From Flectobacillus major DSM 103 (GTDB taxonomy: Bacteria > Bacteroidota > Bacteroidia > Cytophagales > Spirosomataceae): a stretch of DNA of 64,000 nt. A model generated the notes under the pieces. It searched no databases. It saw only the letters and a program-made list of their open reading frames with translations, and had not been told where the DNA came from. Made by a program: the position numbers and the translations under genes. Each line of letters begins with the position of its first letter. Position 1 is the first letter of the stretch. This document shows, piece by piece, positions 34,921-45,461 of the stretch. Location: assembly GCF_000427405.1 (NCBI RefSeq), contig NZ_KE386491.1, positions 913,001 through 977,000 of the forward strand, written 5' to 3'.

Positions 34921-34951
34921 TTTGCTAGTTTCTTTAAAATTTTATAATTTG
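34921..34951 (+). promoter_or_regulatory. Possible promoter of the first susC gene
   Basis: TTTG at 34921-34924, an 18-base spacer and TATAATTTG at 34943-34951 approximate the Bacteroidota promoter, though the -7 box has three instead of two bases between TA and TTTG. The start would be near 34958, about 40 bases before the ATG at 34997. Confidence 0.35.
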
Positions 34952-34996
34952 GTGTCGAATCATCTTAACAAATTTTAACCTTAACTAAATTAGTAA

Positions 34997-37900
34997 ATGA
35001 AAAAAAGTCTATTATTGACTTGCCTCTTTGCTATGCTCTCTTGTGTAAGTTTATTAGCTCAAGACCGCAAAGTAACAGGGAAAGTGACATCGGCTGAGGA
35101 CGGGTCGAGTCTTCCAGGAGTTACTGTTCAACTTAAAGGAACAGCCAAGGGTACACAAACTGATGGTAATGGTAGTTATTCTATTACAATCCCCTCATCA
35201 GGCACATTAATCTTCTCATTTGTAGGTATGGCCACTCAAGAGGTATCTGTTGCAGGTAAAACTGTGTTAGATATAAAACTTGACGTGGATGCTCGTCAGT
35301 TATCGGAGGTTGTAGTAACAGGTACAGGTTCGGCGGTTGACAAACGTAAGTTGGCGATTGATGTACAATCGGTAAGTGCCAAAAATTTACCATCTGTTCC
35401 GTCGGCATCAATCGACCAAGCTTTGGTAGGTAAAATTGCAGGTGCTCAGATTAGTTCAGGAAATGGTATGCCTGGCCAGCCCGTAAATATTTTGTTGCGT
35501 GGTATCAACACAATCAACCGCGGTACTTCGCCAATGATTTTGTTGGATGGTATTCAATTAGGCTCAACCGACTTGAACTCTATCGACCTAAACACCATCG
35601 AAAGAGTTGAGGTTGTTCAAGGTGCTGCGGCAGCTACTATTTATGGTGCACAAGGTGCCAATGGTGTAATTCAATTGTTTACAAAGAAAGGAAAAAATGG
35701 TCAATTGAATATTGATATTTCTTCTAGTGTGATTCAAAGTGAATACTTGAATATTGGTGGTGTGAAAAAAGCTAACCTTCATGGTTTTGAAACTAACGCT
35801 AATGGCGAAGTTATTGGAGGTACAGGAAAGCCTTTAACACTAGACCCTGTATATGGTTCGTATAGTGAGAACGTAATCTGGAATAGTACAGACCCAAATG
35901 TACAAATTAACAAGCCTTACGGAAAAAACCTGTTGTACTATGACCACTTTAACATGTTCTTTAAGCCATCGACCAACTACAATAACTCGATTGCAATATC
36001 TGGAGGTACAGGTAAAAGTGATTTTAGTATTTCTTTGTCAAACAATCAGCAAGAAACTAACTTTAAAAATTTGGGAGGCTTAGGAAGAACCAACTTCTCG
36101 GCTAATATTGGTGCTGAATTGGCAAAAGGCCTGAAATTACGTTCTATTACGCAGTTGATTTATACCAAAAATACTATCAACGATGCTACAGGTAGAAGTA
36201 TTATTTACTCTGTATTCAACTCACGCCCATTTGCTAACTATGATTTTAAAGATGCAGACGGTAACTACCCCGTATATTTTGGGGATGCAGTAGGGGTGAA
36301 CGGTGCCAACCCGAACTACGTAAACCAATATACCTCTTCATTGATTCATAAGGTTGATGTTGTACAAAACTTGTCATTGAACTATCAATTCCCTCGTTTT
36401 GTAGAATTGGATGCAAAATATGGTATCAACTACCAGCACCAAGAAGATACCTATACGTATTTGAACCAAGAGGGTAATAAAAATGCTGTTGACCAACAGT
36501 CATTTTACAGTAATTATGGTTCTGATGGTAAAGGTGAGTTAGACCAATATAATTATAATACGACCTTCCAAAACTTGATGGCATCTGCTTTTTTCAAAAC
36601 AGACTTCCAAAAAGACTTTAACTTGAGCTTGCCAATTCGTACATCTACGCAGGTATCGTTCGACTGGAGAGATAGATATTATAAAGAATACAAAACTTAT
36701 GGCTTAGGTTTACCAAATTATACGCCATTCAACGCATCTCAAACGCCTAACAACCGTATTGCTAGTGATTACAAAGAGCCATTTGTAACGTATGGTTATT
36801 TGGTCAACCAACGTGTTGATTATGGCGATGTTGCGGGTATCTCTGGGGGCTTCCGTACAGACTACTCTTCTGCATTTGGTGCAGCGTCAACACCATTTAC
36901 TTTCCCTCGTGGAGATGGTTATGTACGTCTTTCTGCTTTGGATTTCTGGAAAAATGCTAAAATTTCGAGTACTATTGAAGAGTTCAAAATCAGAGCTGCC
37001 TATGGTGAAGCGGGTATTCAACCAAAACCATTCGACCGTTATGTAACTTTGAACACTAAAACGATTGGCTCTAGCAACAGTTTTTACTTCCCATTGGCAC
37101 AGTCAAATCCTGGCTTGAACGTGGAGGTATCTAAAGAGCTAGAAATTGGTACTGATATTGGTTTGTCATTGGCCAAAGGAACACCTTGGCTGAACGATGT
37201 GTCTTTCTCGGGTAGCTATTGGAAAAGAAATACAGACAATGCCATTTATAAGATTGATGCTGCCCCTTCAACAGGTGTAGGTACATTATTGGATAATGCG
37301 TTCTCTTTGGCTTCACATGGTATTCAGTTCTCAATCAATGCCAATGTATTCAAAAACAATGATTTTTCATGGAACTTTACCACCAACTTTGGTAAGCAAA
37401 CATCAGAAATTACGTCAGTGCGTGGTGGTGGCGAAGTAGTAGTAACTTCGGCTGCTGGTAGTACTGGATATGTATTGAGAGCAGGCGAAAAAATCGGTCA
37501 GTTGTATGGATTCTTTGGTGTACATAGCCTAGACGCTAAACTACCAGATGGTACCGATGCTATTGCTGCCGATAAACGTGCAAACTATGAAGTAGCAAGT
37601 AATGGCTGGGTAGTCAACAAAACTACAAAAGCTCCTTATTTCTCTACAAAACAATATAGCTTTGGCGACCCGAACCCTAAGTTTAATATGTCGTTTATCA
37701 ATGATTTCTCATGGAAAAACATTGTAAACTTTAGTTTCCAAATTGACTGGGTAAATGGCTCTCACTTGTACAACCAAACCAAAGAATGGATGTATCGTGA
37801 CGGTATTCACTACGATTATCAAGTACCTATTACTATCAATGGTCAAACAGGTGCTTGGTCGGCGTTCTATCGTGGTGTGTATGCTGAGGTATCACGTAAC

Positions 37901-38173
37901 GGTACTAAAAACTATTTCTACGAAGATGCTTCATTTGCTCGTTTGCGTAATATCTCATTGGCGGTTGACTTAGTAAAAGCATTTAAGGTGAAAGGGTTTA
38001 GAAAGTTACAACTTGTATTTACGGGTCGTAACTTGGCTACTATTACCAACTATACTGGTTTAGACCCAGAAATTTCTTCTGGTACAAACAACTCTGCTTG
38101 GGATAGAGGTACAGACCACAACTCGATGCCAAACTTACGTTCATACCAAGTTGGCTTGAATATTGGTTTCTAG
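34997..38173 (+). CDS. SusC/RagA-family TonB-dependent outer-membrane transporter
   Basis: 1058 residues, the usual SusC size. Signal peptide 1-22 (cleavage near LLAQ), a carboxypeptidase-D regulatory-like domain at 23-97 (GKVTSAEDGSSLPGVTV), a TonB-box region QLSEVVVTG at 101-109, a plug near 110-235 with LLDGIQL and the IERVEVVQGAAAATIYGAQGANG block, then a 22-strand barrel ending in YQVGLNIGF. It imports oligosaccharides or peptides bound by the SusD partner encoded 59 bases downstream. The substrate is not predictable and no hydrolase gene is adjacent. The first 60 residues nearly match those of the second SusC. Confidence 0.95.
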   Translation: MKKSLLLTCLFAMLSCVSLLAQDRKVTGKVTSAEDGSSLPGVTVQLKGTAKGTQTDGNGSYSITIPSSGTLIFSFVGMATQEVSVAGKTVLDIKLDVDARQLSEVVVTGTGSAVDKRKLAIDVQSVSAKNLPSVPSASIDQALVGKIAGAQISSGNGMPGQPVNILLRGINTINRGTSPMILLDGIQLGSTDLNSIDLNTIERVEVVQGAAAATIYGAQGANGVIQLFTKKGKNGQLNIDISSSVIQSEYLNIGGVKKANLHGFETNANGEVIGGTGKPLTLDPVYGSYSENVIWNSTDPNVQINKPYGKNLLYYDHFNMFFKPSTNYNNSIAISGGTGKSDFSISLSNNQQETNFKNLGGLGRTNFSANIGAELAKGLKLRSITQLIYTKNTINDATGRSIIYSVFNSRPFANYDFKDADGNYPVYFGDAVGVNGANPNYVNQYTSSLIHKVDVVQNLSLNYQFPRFVELDAKYGINYQHQEDTYTYLNQEGNKNAVDQQSFYSNYGSDGKGELDQYNYNTTFQNLMASAFFKTDFQKDFNLSLPIRTSTQVSFDWRDRYYKEYKTYGLGLPNYTPFNASQTPNNRIASDYKEPFVTYGYLVNQRVDYGDVAGISGGFRTDYSSAFGAASTPFTFPRGDGYVRLSALDFWKNAKISSTIEEFKIRAAYGEAGIQPKPFDRYVTLNTKTIGSSNSFYFPLAQSNPGLNVEVSKELEIGTDIGLSLAKGTPWLNDVSFSGSYWKRNTDNAIYKIDAAPSTGVGTLLDNAFSLASHGIQFSINANVFKNNDFSWNFTTNFGKQTSEITSVRGGGEVVVTSAAGSTGYVLRAGEKIGQLYGFFGVHSLDAKLPDGTDAIAADKRANYEVASNGWVVNKTTKAPYFSTKQYSFGDPNPKFNMSFINDFSWKNIVNFSFQIDWVNGSHLYNQTKEWMYRDGIHYDYQVPITINGQTGAWSAFYRGVYAEVSRNGTKNYFYEDASFARLRNISLAVDLVKAFKVKGFRKLQLVFTGRNLATITNYTGLDPEISSGTNNSAWDRGTDHNSMPNLRSYQVGLNIGF

Positions 38174-38189
38174 TCCGTACTAATTTTGG

Positions 38190-38208
38190 TCGGGAAACAA
38201 TTTCCCGA
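38190..38208 (+). terminator. GC-containing hairpin between susC and susD
   Basis: Arms 38190-38197 (TCGGGAAA) and 38201-38208 form an 8-bp perfect stem with a CAA loop, 16 bases after the susC stop. There is no U-tract. It may reduce read-through or protect the upstream mRNA, altering the SusC:SusD ratio. Confidence 0.4.
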
Positions 38209-38232
38209 AATAGAAAAAATTATTCAGTTTAA

Positions 38233-39876
38233 ATGATTCAACGAATGAAAAAGATAAAAATAACTGCACTATCATTGCTACTTATGGGTGGCATGCTAAC
38301 ATCGTGCAAAGATCAACTCGATATTCAGAACCCCAACCAACCAACACCCGCTAGTGCTGCTACAGAAACAGGTGTAGTTGGCCTTGCTCAAGGAGCTATC
38401 TATGTCAATGGATTTACGTCGTCGGGCGATAAATACTATGACGGTGTAGTAGGTGCATTCTATAATGGTGTTGTAGGGTTTCATGAAATGATGGGTGATG
38501 TAGTAGCTGCCGAAGCTGCCAACACTTATATGAACAACCTTTCAGCTCCTAATGAAGTAATCCTAGACGATGGTACAAAGGTGGCAAACCCTAACTCGCC
38601 AAGTGCTCAGATTACCTTGTTGCGTGCTATCAACGTAAATGCTCAGCAAGGCGGAAACCCAGGTTTTCATGAGTGGGCAATGATGTATGGCTTGAATAAT
38701 GCTGCCAATTCGGTATTAGAGGTGGTTGGAAAAACTACTTTTTCGGGCGATGCTGCTACCAAACAAAATACGTTGAAAGCTTGGGCTTATTTCTGGAAAG
38801 GTTTTGCATACTCTCGTATTGGCTCGATGTACTATGCAGGTTTGATTAACAATACCTCGGGTTCAACAAACGGTAACTATGTTTCAAAAGAAAAAGTTAT
38901 CGAAGAAGCTAATGCTAATTTTGACAAAGCCGCTGCGTTGCTAAATGGCATTACCAATACGGCTGAATATACTACTATATTAACGGCATTGATTCCAAGC
39001 TATTTCCAAACTGGTAAAGGGGCTGTACCAACACCTGCTCAATGGATCAAAAACTTGAATACCCTAAAAGCTCGTAATATTGTGGTAAATACTCCTGCCG
39101 CTTCTATAACAGCCGCTCAATGGGGTACAGTATTGACATTGACCAATGCTGGTGTAGGTTCGTCAGACCCTGTATTTGCAGGAAATACCAACTCAACAGG
39201 TGATATTTTCTCTCCATTGTCGTACAGTGTAGCAGCTCGTTGTGTAGGTGCCAATGCTGCAGGGGGTACGTACAAAATCTCGGAACGTCTGATTCAGGAT
39301 TTTAATGCTGGTGATAAACGCTTGGCTAATAACTTCAATCAATTTGCTGTTTGGGTTGGTAACTCTGACCGTGGCAATGCTTTTAATACTCGTTGGGCAT
39401 TAAAAGATGGAGGTAATGGATTGGCAGGTGTAATGGTTTATACAAACCGTACTGCGGGTCAAGCTGAGTTGTATATGGTAGGTAGCTACGAAGAAAACGA
39501 ACTGATGAAGGCTGAAGCAAAATTATATACTGGCGATATTGCTGGTGCGGCTGCTAGTATCGACAATGTTCGTAAATACCAAGGAGCTGGCTTAGCTGCT
39601 ATTACAGCTACAGACTTAGCTACAGTAAAAGAAGAACTTCGCAAAGAAAGACGTGTAGCTTTGGCTTTCCGAGGTTTAGCATTTTATGATGCTCGTCGTT
39701 GGGGTGTACTTGACAGTGGCCGTAAAAATGCGGTAGTTATTTCTAAAGATGGAAAGACTATCAATACTAAAGCTACTATCAACTATGGCTATCTTGATTA
39801 TTGGGATGTTCCAGACAACGAATTGGCGTACAATCCTGCAGCTGCTGGTAGTGCTGCTATCAAGAATCCGAAATAA
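38233..39876 (+). CDS. SusD/RagB-family nutrient-binding lipoprotein
   Basis: 547 residues from ATG 38233; ATG at 38245 (residue 5) is an equally good start. The signal ends at a lipobox cysteine (MLTSCKDQ), then DIQNPNQPTP as in SusD proteins. Helical TPR-like segments and the C-terminal LRKERRVALAFRGLAFYDARRWG block near 465-490, diagnostic of the family, are present. Surface-exposed, it forms the lid over the SusC barrel encoded just upstream. A U-tailed terminator follows. Confidence 0.93.
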   Translation: MIQRMKKIKITALSLLLMGGMLTSCKDQLDIQNPNQPTPASAATETGVVGLAQGAIYVNGFTSSGDKYYDGVVGAFYNGVVGFHEMMGDVVAAEAANTYMNNLSAPNEVILDDGTKVANPNSPSAQITLLRAINVNAQQGGNPGFHEWAMMYGLNNAANSVLEVVGKTTFSGDAATKQNTLKAWAYFWKGFAYSRIGSMYYAGLINNTSGSTNGNYVSKEKVIEEANANFDKAAALLNGITNTAEYTTILTALIPSYFQTGKGAVPTPAQWIKNLNTLKARNIVVNTPAASITAAQWGTVLTLTNAGVGSSDPVFAGNTNSTGDIFSPLSYSVAARCVGANAAGGTYKISERLIQDFNAGDKRLANNFNQFAVWVGNSDRGNAFNTRWALKDGGNGLAGVMVYTNRTAGQAELYMVGSYEENELMKAEAKLYTGDIAGAAASIDNVRKYQGAGLAAITATDLATVKEELRKERRVALAFRGLAFYDARRWGVLDSGRKNAVVISKDGKTINTKATINYGYLDYWDVPDNELAYNPAAAGSAAIKNPK

Positions 39877-39897
39877 TACGATTGTATATGAAGGTAT

Positions 39898-39936
39898 AAA
39901 AAGAGGCTTTCCTGAAAAGGAAGGTCTCTTTTTTTT
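39898..39936 (+). terminator. Intrinsic terminator after the first SusC/SusD operon
   Basis: Arms 39898-39913 and 39918-39933 pair over 16 bp with two G-U pairs around a GAAA loop, and the T run continues to 39936. It lies 21 bases after the susD stop. Confidence 0.85.
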
Positions 39937-40302
39937 GTATAGCAATAAACGTTTGCCATGAAGTTGTTCACCCAATAACAAAAAAAAATAATACTATGAT
40001 GCTAACGTCTTCTACTTGTATTTTCTTACGGGTTGGCGGGTACTTTTGGGCTAATAGAAAAATGATAAAAGCTTCAATAGCCAATACCTTAATTTATATA
40101 GGAATTGGGACAGAATAAGTACTAAAAAAGAAAAATAGCCACCGATACAGAAACTAAAAATTCTAAGAATAGTTCAATATTGTGCTTTTGAGAGATAACA
40201 GAAAAATTATTTTATTTTTTTTGAAAGTATTTCAAGGAGAATTAATAAATTTTTTTAATAAAAATATAAAATTTTATCATAATTAATTTTAACCTACTAA
40301 AA

Positions 40303-40436
40303 TAGTATATTATTTGGGTGTTAATACTTAAAATAGAATTAAATTAGGGATTGGCTAATAAAAATAATAAGTAGTTATAATCTATTTTTGAGATATAAAA
40401 AATGGCTAATTTTCCTATTTGAAGAATTTTTTACCA
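40303..40436 (+). promoter_or_regulatory. Conserved element upstream of the second susC gene (copy 2)
   Basis: Copy of the element at 34747-34881, with 40 of 42 identical bases at its start and scattered identity after that. It ends about 118 bases before the ATG at 40555, the same distance as in copy 1. The rest of the 678-base gap from 39877 holds only the terminator at 39898-39936 and AT-rich sequence; no gene is seen. Confidence 0.6.
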
Positions 40437-40554
40437 ATTAAATAGATAAAAGACAAAATTTTGTATTTAAAATTATTTGTATGTTTCTTGATAATTTCAT
40501 AAGTTTAGAATAGTAAATCACATAACTAATTTTTAACCTAAACTAAATCAGTTC

Positions 40555-43500
40555 ATGAAGAAAAGTCTACTAATGACTTGCCTTTTTGCTATGCTCTCTT
40601 GTGTAGGATTACTTGCCCAAGATCGTAAAGTAACGGGGAAAGTGACTTCGGCCGAAGATGGGTCGGGTCTTCCTGGAGTATCGGTTTCTATAAAAGGTAC
40701 TACCAAGGGAACACAAACAGATGCCAGTGGTAATTTCTCGATACCCATTGGTGGCGAAGGTGGAACATTAAGATTCTCATTTGTTGGATTTGCCTCCAAA
40801 GAAGTAGTTATCGGCAGCCAAGGAGTTATCAATGTTCAGCTCGTTAGCGATAACCAACAATTATCTGAAGTTGTAGTAACAGCTCAAGGGATTGTTCGAG
40901 AGAAAAAAGCCTTAGGTTATTCAGTTACTTCTTTAGACAAGAAAAGTGTTGAAGACCGCCCACAAGCCGACGTGGCAAGGGTATTGCAAGGCAAAATACC
41001 GGGTGTCAATGTTACATCTACATCGGGGGTATCGGGTACTGGTACCAACATCACCATTCGTGGTTATTCTTCTATTACAGGTTCTGTTCAGCCGCTTTTT
41101 GTTGTAGACGGCGTTCCTTTCAACTCAAATACTAATACTCGTGGTGGATTTACTGGTGGTGGGCAATCGTCGTCAAGTCGTTTCTTGGACATTGACCCCA
41201 ACAATATTGAAAATATCACTGTACTGAAGGGACTTGCTGCAACGGTTACTTATGGTGATCAAGGTCGAAATGGTGTAATTTTGGTAACAACTAAAAATGG
41301 TACGAAAAAAGCCAGAAAAACAGAATACTCTGTTACGCAGTCGGTGTTTACCAATACGGCACACCTACCTAAATACCAAAATTCGTATGTAGGTGGTTTT
41401 CAACAAAACTTAGGGTATTTCTTTAGTAACTGGGGGCCAACCTTAGAAGAAGCCAAAATTTACCCTTCACAAAATACCAACACAGCATTAACCACTCACC
41501 CTTATGCTTTTTTGACCAATACTGCAGCAAGAGATGCTTTGGCTGATTATGTGGCTTCGGTAAGCCCTTACAAAATGGAGTTTTTTCCCAATAACGTAAA
41601 AGACTTTTTTCGTACAGGTTTGATCTCAAATACCTCGATGAACATATCGGGTGGTAGCGAAAAAGTAAGCTTTAATGTGTCGGCAGGTTATAATAAGGAA
41701 CAAGGTTATATTCCTAATAACGGCTTAACCAGAATAAATCTGGGATTGGGTTTGAATGCTCAGCTTTCTAAGAAATTATCAATCAATACATCAATCAACT
41801 TTAATAATACCGACCAAACATCGCCTCCTTTGAGTGCAGGACAAGGAAATAATGCCTTAGATTTCCCTTCGGTATTGGCAAACGTGATGTTTACTCCTCG
41901 TCAAGTGGATTTGATGGGCTGGCCTTACGCCAATCCTGTAGATGGTAGCTCGGTGTATTTCCGTAGTGGCAATGATATTCCGAACCCAAGATGGATTTTG
42001 GAAAATTACAAAACAACAGGTGTCGTAAATCGTTTCTTCTCGGCTACTTCTTTTAACTTGGAGCTAGCCAAAGACCTTGCTTTTTTGTATAAAGTAGGTT
42101 TGGATACATACGATGAAACCCAAGAGTTTATGTTGAACAAAGGGGGTGTTTCGTTTGTGAATGGCCTTTATAATACGCTTAATTTCAAAAATACCATTTG
42201 GGATAACTCTGCTATATTCTCATATACCAAAACGTTGTCTGATAAGTTGACAGTAGCCGCCAAAGTAGGTGGAAACTTGCGTAATGATAGATTTTCATTA
42301 TATAATATCAATAGCCAAAACCAGTTGGCTCGTGGCTTATTTCGTCATTCCAACTTTATTGATAACGTAGCAAGTAACCTTACTACCGAACAAACTCGTA
42401 TGGGGGTATTTGGTGAAATTACGGCCGACTATGAAAACTATTTGTATTTGAATGTAGCAGGTAGAAATGACTGGACTTCGACAGTAGAAAAAGAAAACCG
42501 TCAGATATTTTACCCTTCTGCCAGTATATCGTTTGTACCAACCTCTGCGTTCAAAGACTTGGCCTCAAATACCATCAGCTTCCTAAAGATCAGAGGAGGG
42601 GTAGGTACGTCGGCTGGTTTCCCGAACCCATATCAGACACGTAATATTTTGAATCAGAATGCCAGAGGTTGGTTTACAACTGGAGCGATTCAAACACACT
42701 CTGTAGATAACGTTTTGGGTAATCCCAACCTAAAGCCTGAGCTTCATACCGAAACAGAGTTTGGTATAGAAGGTAGATTCTTCAAAAACAAACTAAGTGT
42801 AGATTTGACACTCTATCGCCGCGATACTCGTAACCTAATTACATCGGCACCACTCGATGCTTCTACAGGGTATACCAGTACTACTATCAACGTAGGTAAA
42901 ATTCGCAACCAAGGTATCGAATTTAGTCTGTCGGGTACTCCTGTAGTACAAGGGCCATTTTCTTGGGATGTAGCCTTGACGTACTCTCGCAATACCCCCG
43001 AAGTGCTAGACTTGGGAGGTACTATTCAAGAAGTACAAATCAGTGGTTTTGGTTCAGCATTGGGCAACTATGCTATTGTGGGTAAGCCATTCAATATTAT
43101 TAAAGGAACAGGTTTCCGTCGTGATGCCCAAGGCCGTTTATTGATTGATGGCTCTGGTAACTTACAGGCTACGGCTTCACCAGTAGTTTTAGGCGACCCT
43201 AACCCTGCATTTTTGAGTAGCATGACCAATACGTTTAATTACAAAAACTTTTCATTGAATGTAATGGTTTCGTATCGTCATGGCGGTGTAATTTATTCTA
43301 CTACTGCAGGTGCATTGTTGGGTAGAGGCTTGACAATCGAGTCGGGTTCTGAAACAGGCTATGACCGTGCCCAAACCTATATTTTCCCAGGCGTAAAAGC
43401 GGATGGCTCACCAAATGATATTCAGATTACAGCTTCTGACATCAACTTCAATAACGTTTATTTCTTTGGTGATGAAGGTCGTATTTATGATGGCTCAACG

Positions 43501-43746
43501 GTACGTTTGCAAGAGGTATCACTTTCGTATAGCTTACCAAAAAACTTGCTATCTAAATTTGGTATCAAAGGCGCAAGCCTTACATTCTCGGGTAACAACC
43601 TTTGGTATAAAGCTCTTCATATTCCAAAAGGACTTAACCTTGATACAGACAACCTAGGTTTGGGTGTAGGTAATGGCCTTGGTTTTGAGTTTTTGACAGG
43701 CCCAAGCTCAAGAAGACTAGGAGGAACACTTAAATTAACATTCTAA
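40555..43746 (+). CDS. SusC/RagA-family TonB-dependent outer-membrane transporter
   Basis: 1063 residues. Signal peptide 1-22, carboxypeptidase-D regulatory-like domain 23-98, TonB-box region QLSEVVVTA at 102-110, plug near 110-240 with DVARVLQGKIPGVNV and ENITVLKGLAATVTYG, and a beta-barrel ending in RRLGGTLKLTF. After the shared N-terminal 60 residues the sequence differs strongly from the first SusC, so the substrate is likely different. It heads a three-gene operon with a SusD-like protein and a small lipoprotein. Confidence 0.95.
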   Translation: MKKSLLMTCLFAMLSCVGLLAQDRKVTGKVTSAEDGSGLPGVSVSIKGTTKGTQTDASGNFSIPIGGEGGTLRFSFVGFASKEVVIGSQGVINVQLVSDNQQLSEVVVTAQGIVREKKALGYSVTSLDKKSVEDRPQADVARVLQGKIPGVNVTSTSGVSGTGTNITIRGYSSITGSVQPLFVVDGVPFNSNTNTRGGFTGGGQSSSSRFLDIDPNNIENITVLKGLAATVTYGDQGRNGVILVTTKNGTKKARKTEYSVTQSVFTNTAHLPKYQNSYVGGFQQNLGYFFSNWGPTLEEAKIYPSQNTNTALTTHPYAFLTNTAARDALADYVASVSPYKMEFFPNNVKDFFRTGLISNTSMNISGGSEKVSFNVSAGYNKEQGYIPNNGLTRINLGLGLNAQLSKKLSINTSINFNNTDQTSPPLSAGQGNNALDFPSVLANVMFTPRQVDLMGWPYANPVDGSSVYFRSGNDIPNPRWILENYKTTGVVNRFFSATSFNLELAKDLAFLYKVGLDTYDETQEFMLNKGGVSFVNGLYNTLNFKNTIWDNSAIFSYTKTLSDKLTVAAKVGGNLRNDRFSLYNINSQNQLARGLFRHSNFIDNVASNLTTEQTRMGVFGEITADYENYLYLNVAGRNDWTSTVEKENRQIFYPSASISFVPTSAFKDLASNTISFLKIRGGVGTSAGFPNPYQTRNILNQNARGWFTTGAIQTHSVDNVLGNPNLKPELHTETEFGIEGRFFKNKLSVDLTLYRRDTRNLITSAPLDASTGYTSTTINVGKIRNQGIEFSLSGTPVVQGPFSWDVALTYSRNTPEVLDLGGTIQEVQISGFGSALGNYAIVGKPFNIIKGTGFRRDAQGRLLIDGSGNLQATASPVVLGDPNPAFLSSMTNTFNYKNFSLNVMVSYRHGGVIYSTTAGALLGRGLTIESGSETGYDRAQTYIFPGVKADGSPNDIQITASDINFNNVYFFGDEGRIYDGSTVRLQEVSLSYSLPKNLLSKFGIKGASLTFSGNNLWYKALHIPKGLNLDTDNLGLGVGNGLGFEFLTGPSSRRLGGTLKLTF

Positions 43747-43800
43747 GCTGTCATACATTGAAGAAGATGTGCTAACATTTATTTCAAAAATAATATCGAT

Positions 43801-45438
43801 ATGATCAAGAAAATAAAAATAGGTCTGTTTGTGTTGTCTGCCCTAATAGTCAGTTCTTGTAAACTAGACTTGCTCGACAACCCAAACGCTGTGACTACCA
43901 ACAATACGGATATTAACTATTTGGCTAGTCAAATACAAGTTACTTATGCGGGGCATTTTAACCAAGTTAGCGACCCCGGAATGCGTCTTACACGTGTTTT
44001 ACATGCTGGTGCGGCTATTTATGATAATGCCGTAACCCCAGGAGGGTTGGATAATACTTGGACAAATGCTTATGCTGGTATTTTGAATGACATCAAAACA
44101 CTTATTCCTCTTGCAGAGAAAGGTGAGTTTTTTGTACATGCAGGTGTAGCCCGAGTATTACGAGCATCGGTTTTGGTAAATTTTGTGGATGTATTTGGTG
44201 ACGTGCCTTATACAGAAGCTTTAGACCCTGCAAACTTTAACCCTAAAGTAGATGCTGGAGCTACCATTTATACCGTTGCATTGGCCGATATTGATAAGGC
44301 GATTGAAAACTTCAACGCTAAATCTAAATCTGGGCTAACAACCGACCTATACTATGGCGGTACTATAGATAACTGGATTAGAATGGCCAATACTCTGAAG
44401 CTGAAAATATTATTGAACCGCCGACTAATAGACCCAAGTGGTTCTCGTACAGCTATTAATGCTTTGATTACGGGCAATAAGTTGATTTCTTCAACAGCTC
44501 AAAACTTTGTATTCAAATATGGTACAAACCAAGTAAACCCCGATAACCGCCATCCAAGATATGCAGGACAATACTCTCCAACAGGTGGCGGCGACTATCA
44601 GTCAAATGCTTATATGGGTGGAATGTACGATAAAAAAGACCCACGTATTCGTGCTTATTTCTATCGTCAGGTAGTAGTTAACTCCAAAGATGTTAATGAA
44701 ATTCGTTGTATAACCAACCAAAAGCCTAACCACTATGCTGCCACAGATTACTACTGCTTGCCAACCAATGTAGGGTACTGGGGGCGTGACCATCTTAGCA
44801 ACGAAGGTATTCCACCAGATGGCTTGAAAAGAACAGCTTGGGGGCTTTATCCTGCGGGTGGTTTGTACGATGATAACGCTGGTAAGCCTGTATCGTTGGT
44901 AGCAGGTGCAGCAGGTGCAGGTATTCATCCAATCTTGATGTCTGGATTTACGGATTTTATGCTTGCTGAATCGGCTTTGACATTAGAAACTGCGGGCGAT
45001 GCCAAGGCTTTACTAGAGTCGGCCGTTAGAAAGTCAATGAATGATGTAAGAACGTTTATGTTGGCTTCGGCCGAGGCTGGGAAAATTGCAACATTTGAAG
45101 CAGCGAACAATATTGTATGGGCCAACGAAGTAAATGCCTATGTAAAAGCAGTATTAGATGCTTATGCTGCAGCTCCTACCACTGCCGACAAACTCAATAT
45201 TGTTGCAACAGAATACTGGTATAGTTTGTTTGGCAATGGTATCGAAGCTTATAACTTGTATCGTCGTACAGGTATGCCTCGCAACCTACAGCCTGCACTC
45301 GACGCAAACCCTGGTGCTTTTATTCGTTCGTTCTATTATCCAACTTCGTTTATCAGCAGAAATGTCAATGCTAAGCAAAAAGCCAATATGACAACGCCGG
45401 TATTCTGGGATAATAATCCAGCTAACTTGTTTAAATAA
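43801..45438 (+). CDS. SusD-like nutrient-binding lipoprotein (SusD_2 type)
   Basis: 545 residues with a lipoprotein signal ending at VSSCKLDL, followed by DNPNAVT. The chain resembles the SusD/RagB group sometimes classed as SusD-like_2: FVDVFGDVPYTEALD near 120-134, WIRMANTLKLKILLNRR near 195-211 and a C-terminal EYWYSLFGNGIEAYNLYRRTGMP near 470-492. It differs clearly from the RagB-type protein at 38233. It would bind the substrate for the SusC encoded 54 bases upstream. Confidence 0.9.
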   Translation: MIKKIKIGLFVLSALIVSSCKLDLLDNPNAVTTNNTDINYLASQIQVTYAGHFNQVSDPGMRLTRVLHAGAAIYDNAVTPGGLDNTWTNAYAGILNDIKTLIPLAEKGEFFVHAGVARVLRASVLVNFVDVFGDVPYTEALDPANFNPKVDAGATIYTVALADIDKAIENFNAKSKSGLTTDLYYGGTIDNWIRMANTLKLKILLNRRLIDPSGSRTAINALITGNKLISSTAQNFVFKYGTNQVNPDNRHPRYAGQYSPTGGGDYQSNAYMGGMYDKKDPRIRAYFYRQVVVNSKDVNEIRCITNQKPNHYAATDYYCLPTNVGYWGRDHLSNEGIPPDGLKRTAWGLYPAGGLYDDNAGKPVSLVAGAAGAGIHPILMSGFTDFMLAESALTLETAGDAKALLESAVRKSMNDVRTFMLASAEAGKIATFEAANNIVWANEVNAYVKAVLDAYAAAPTTADKLNIVATEYWYSLFGNGIEAYNLYRRTGMPRNLQPALDANPGAFIRSFYYPTSFISRNVNAKQKANMTTPVFWDNNPANLFK

Positions 45439-45461
45439 ATACCTTCGTTGTATTTCAAAAA

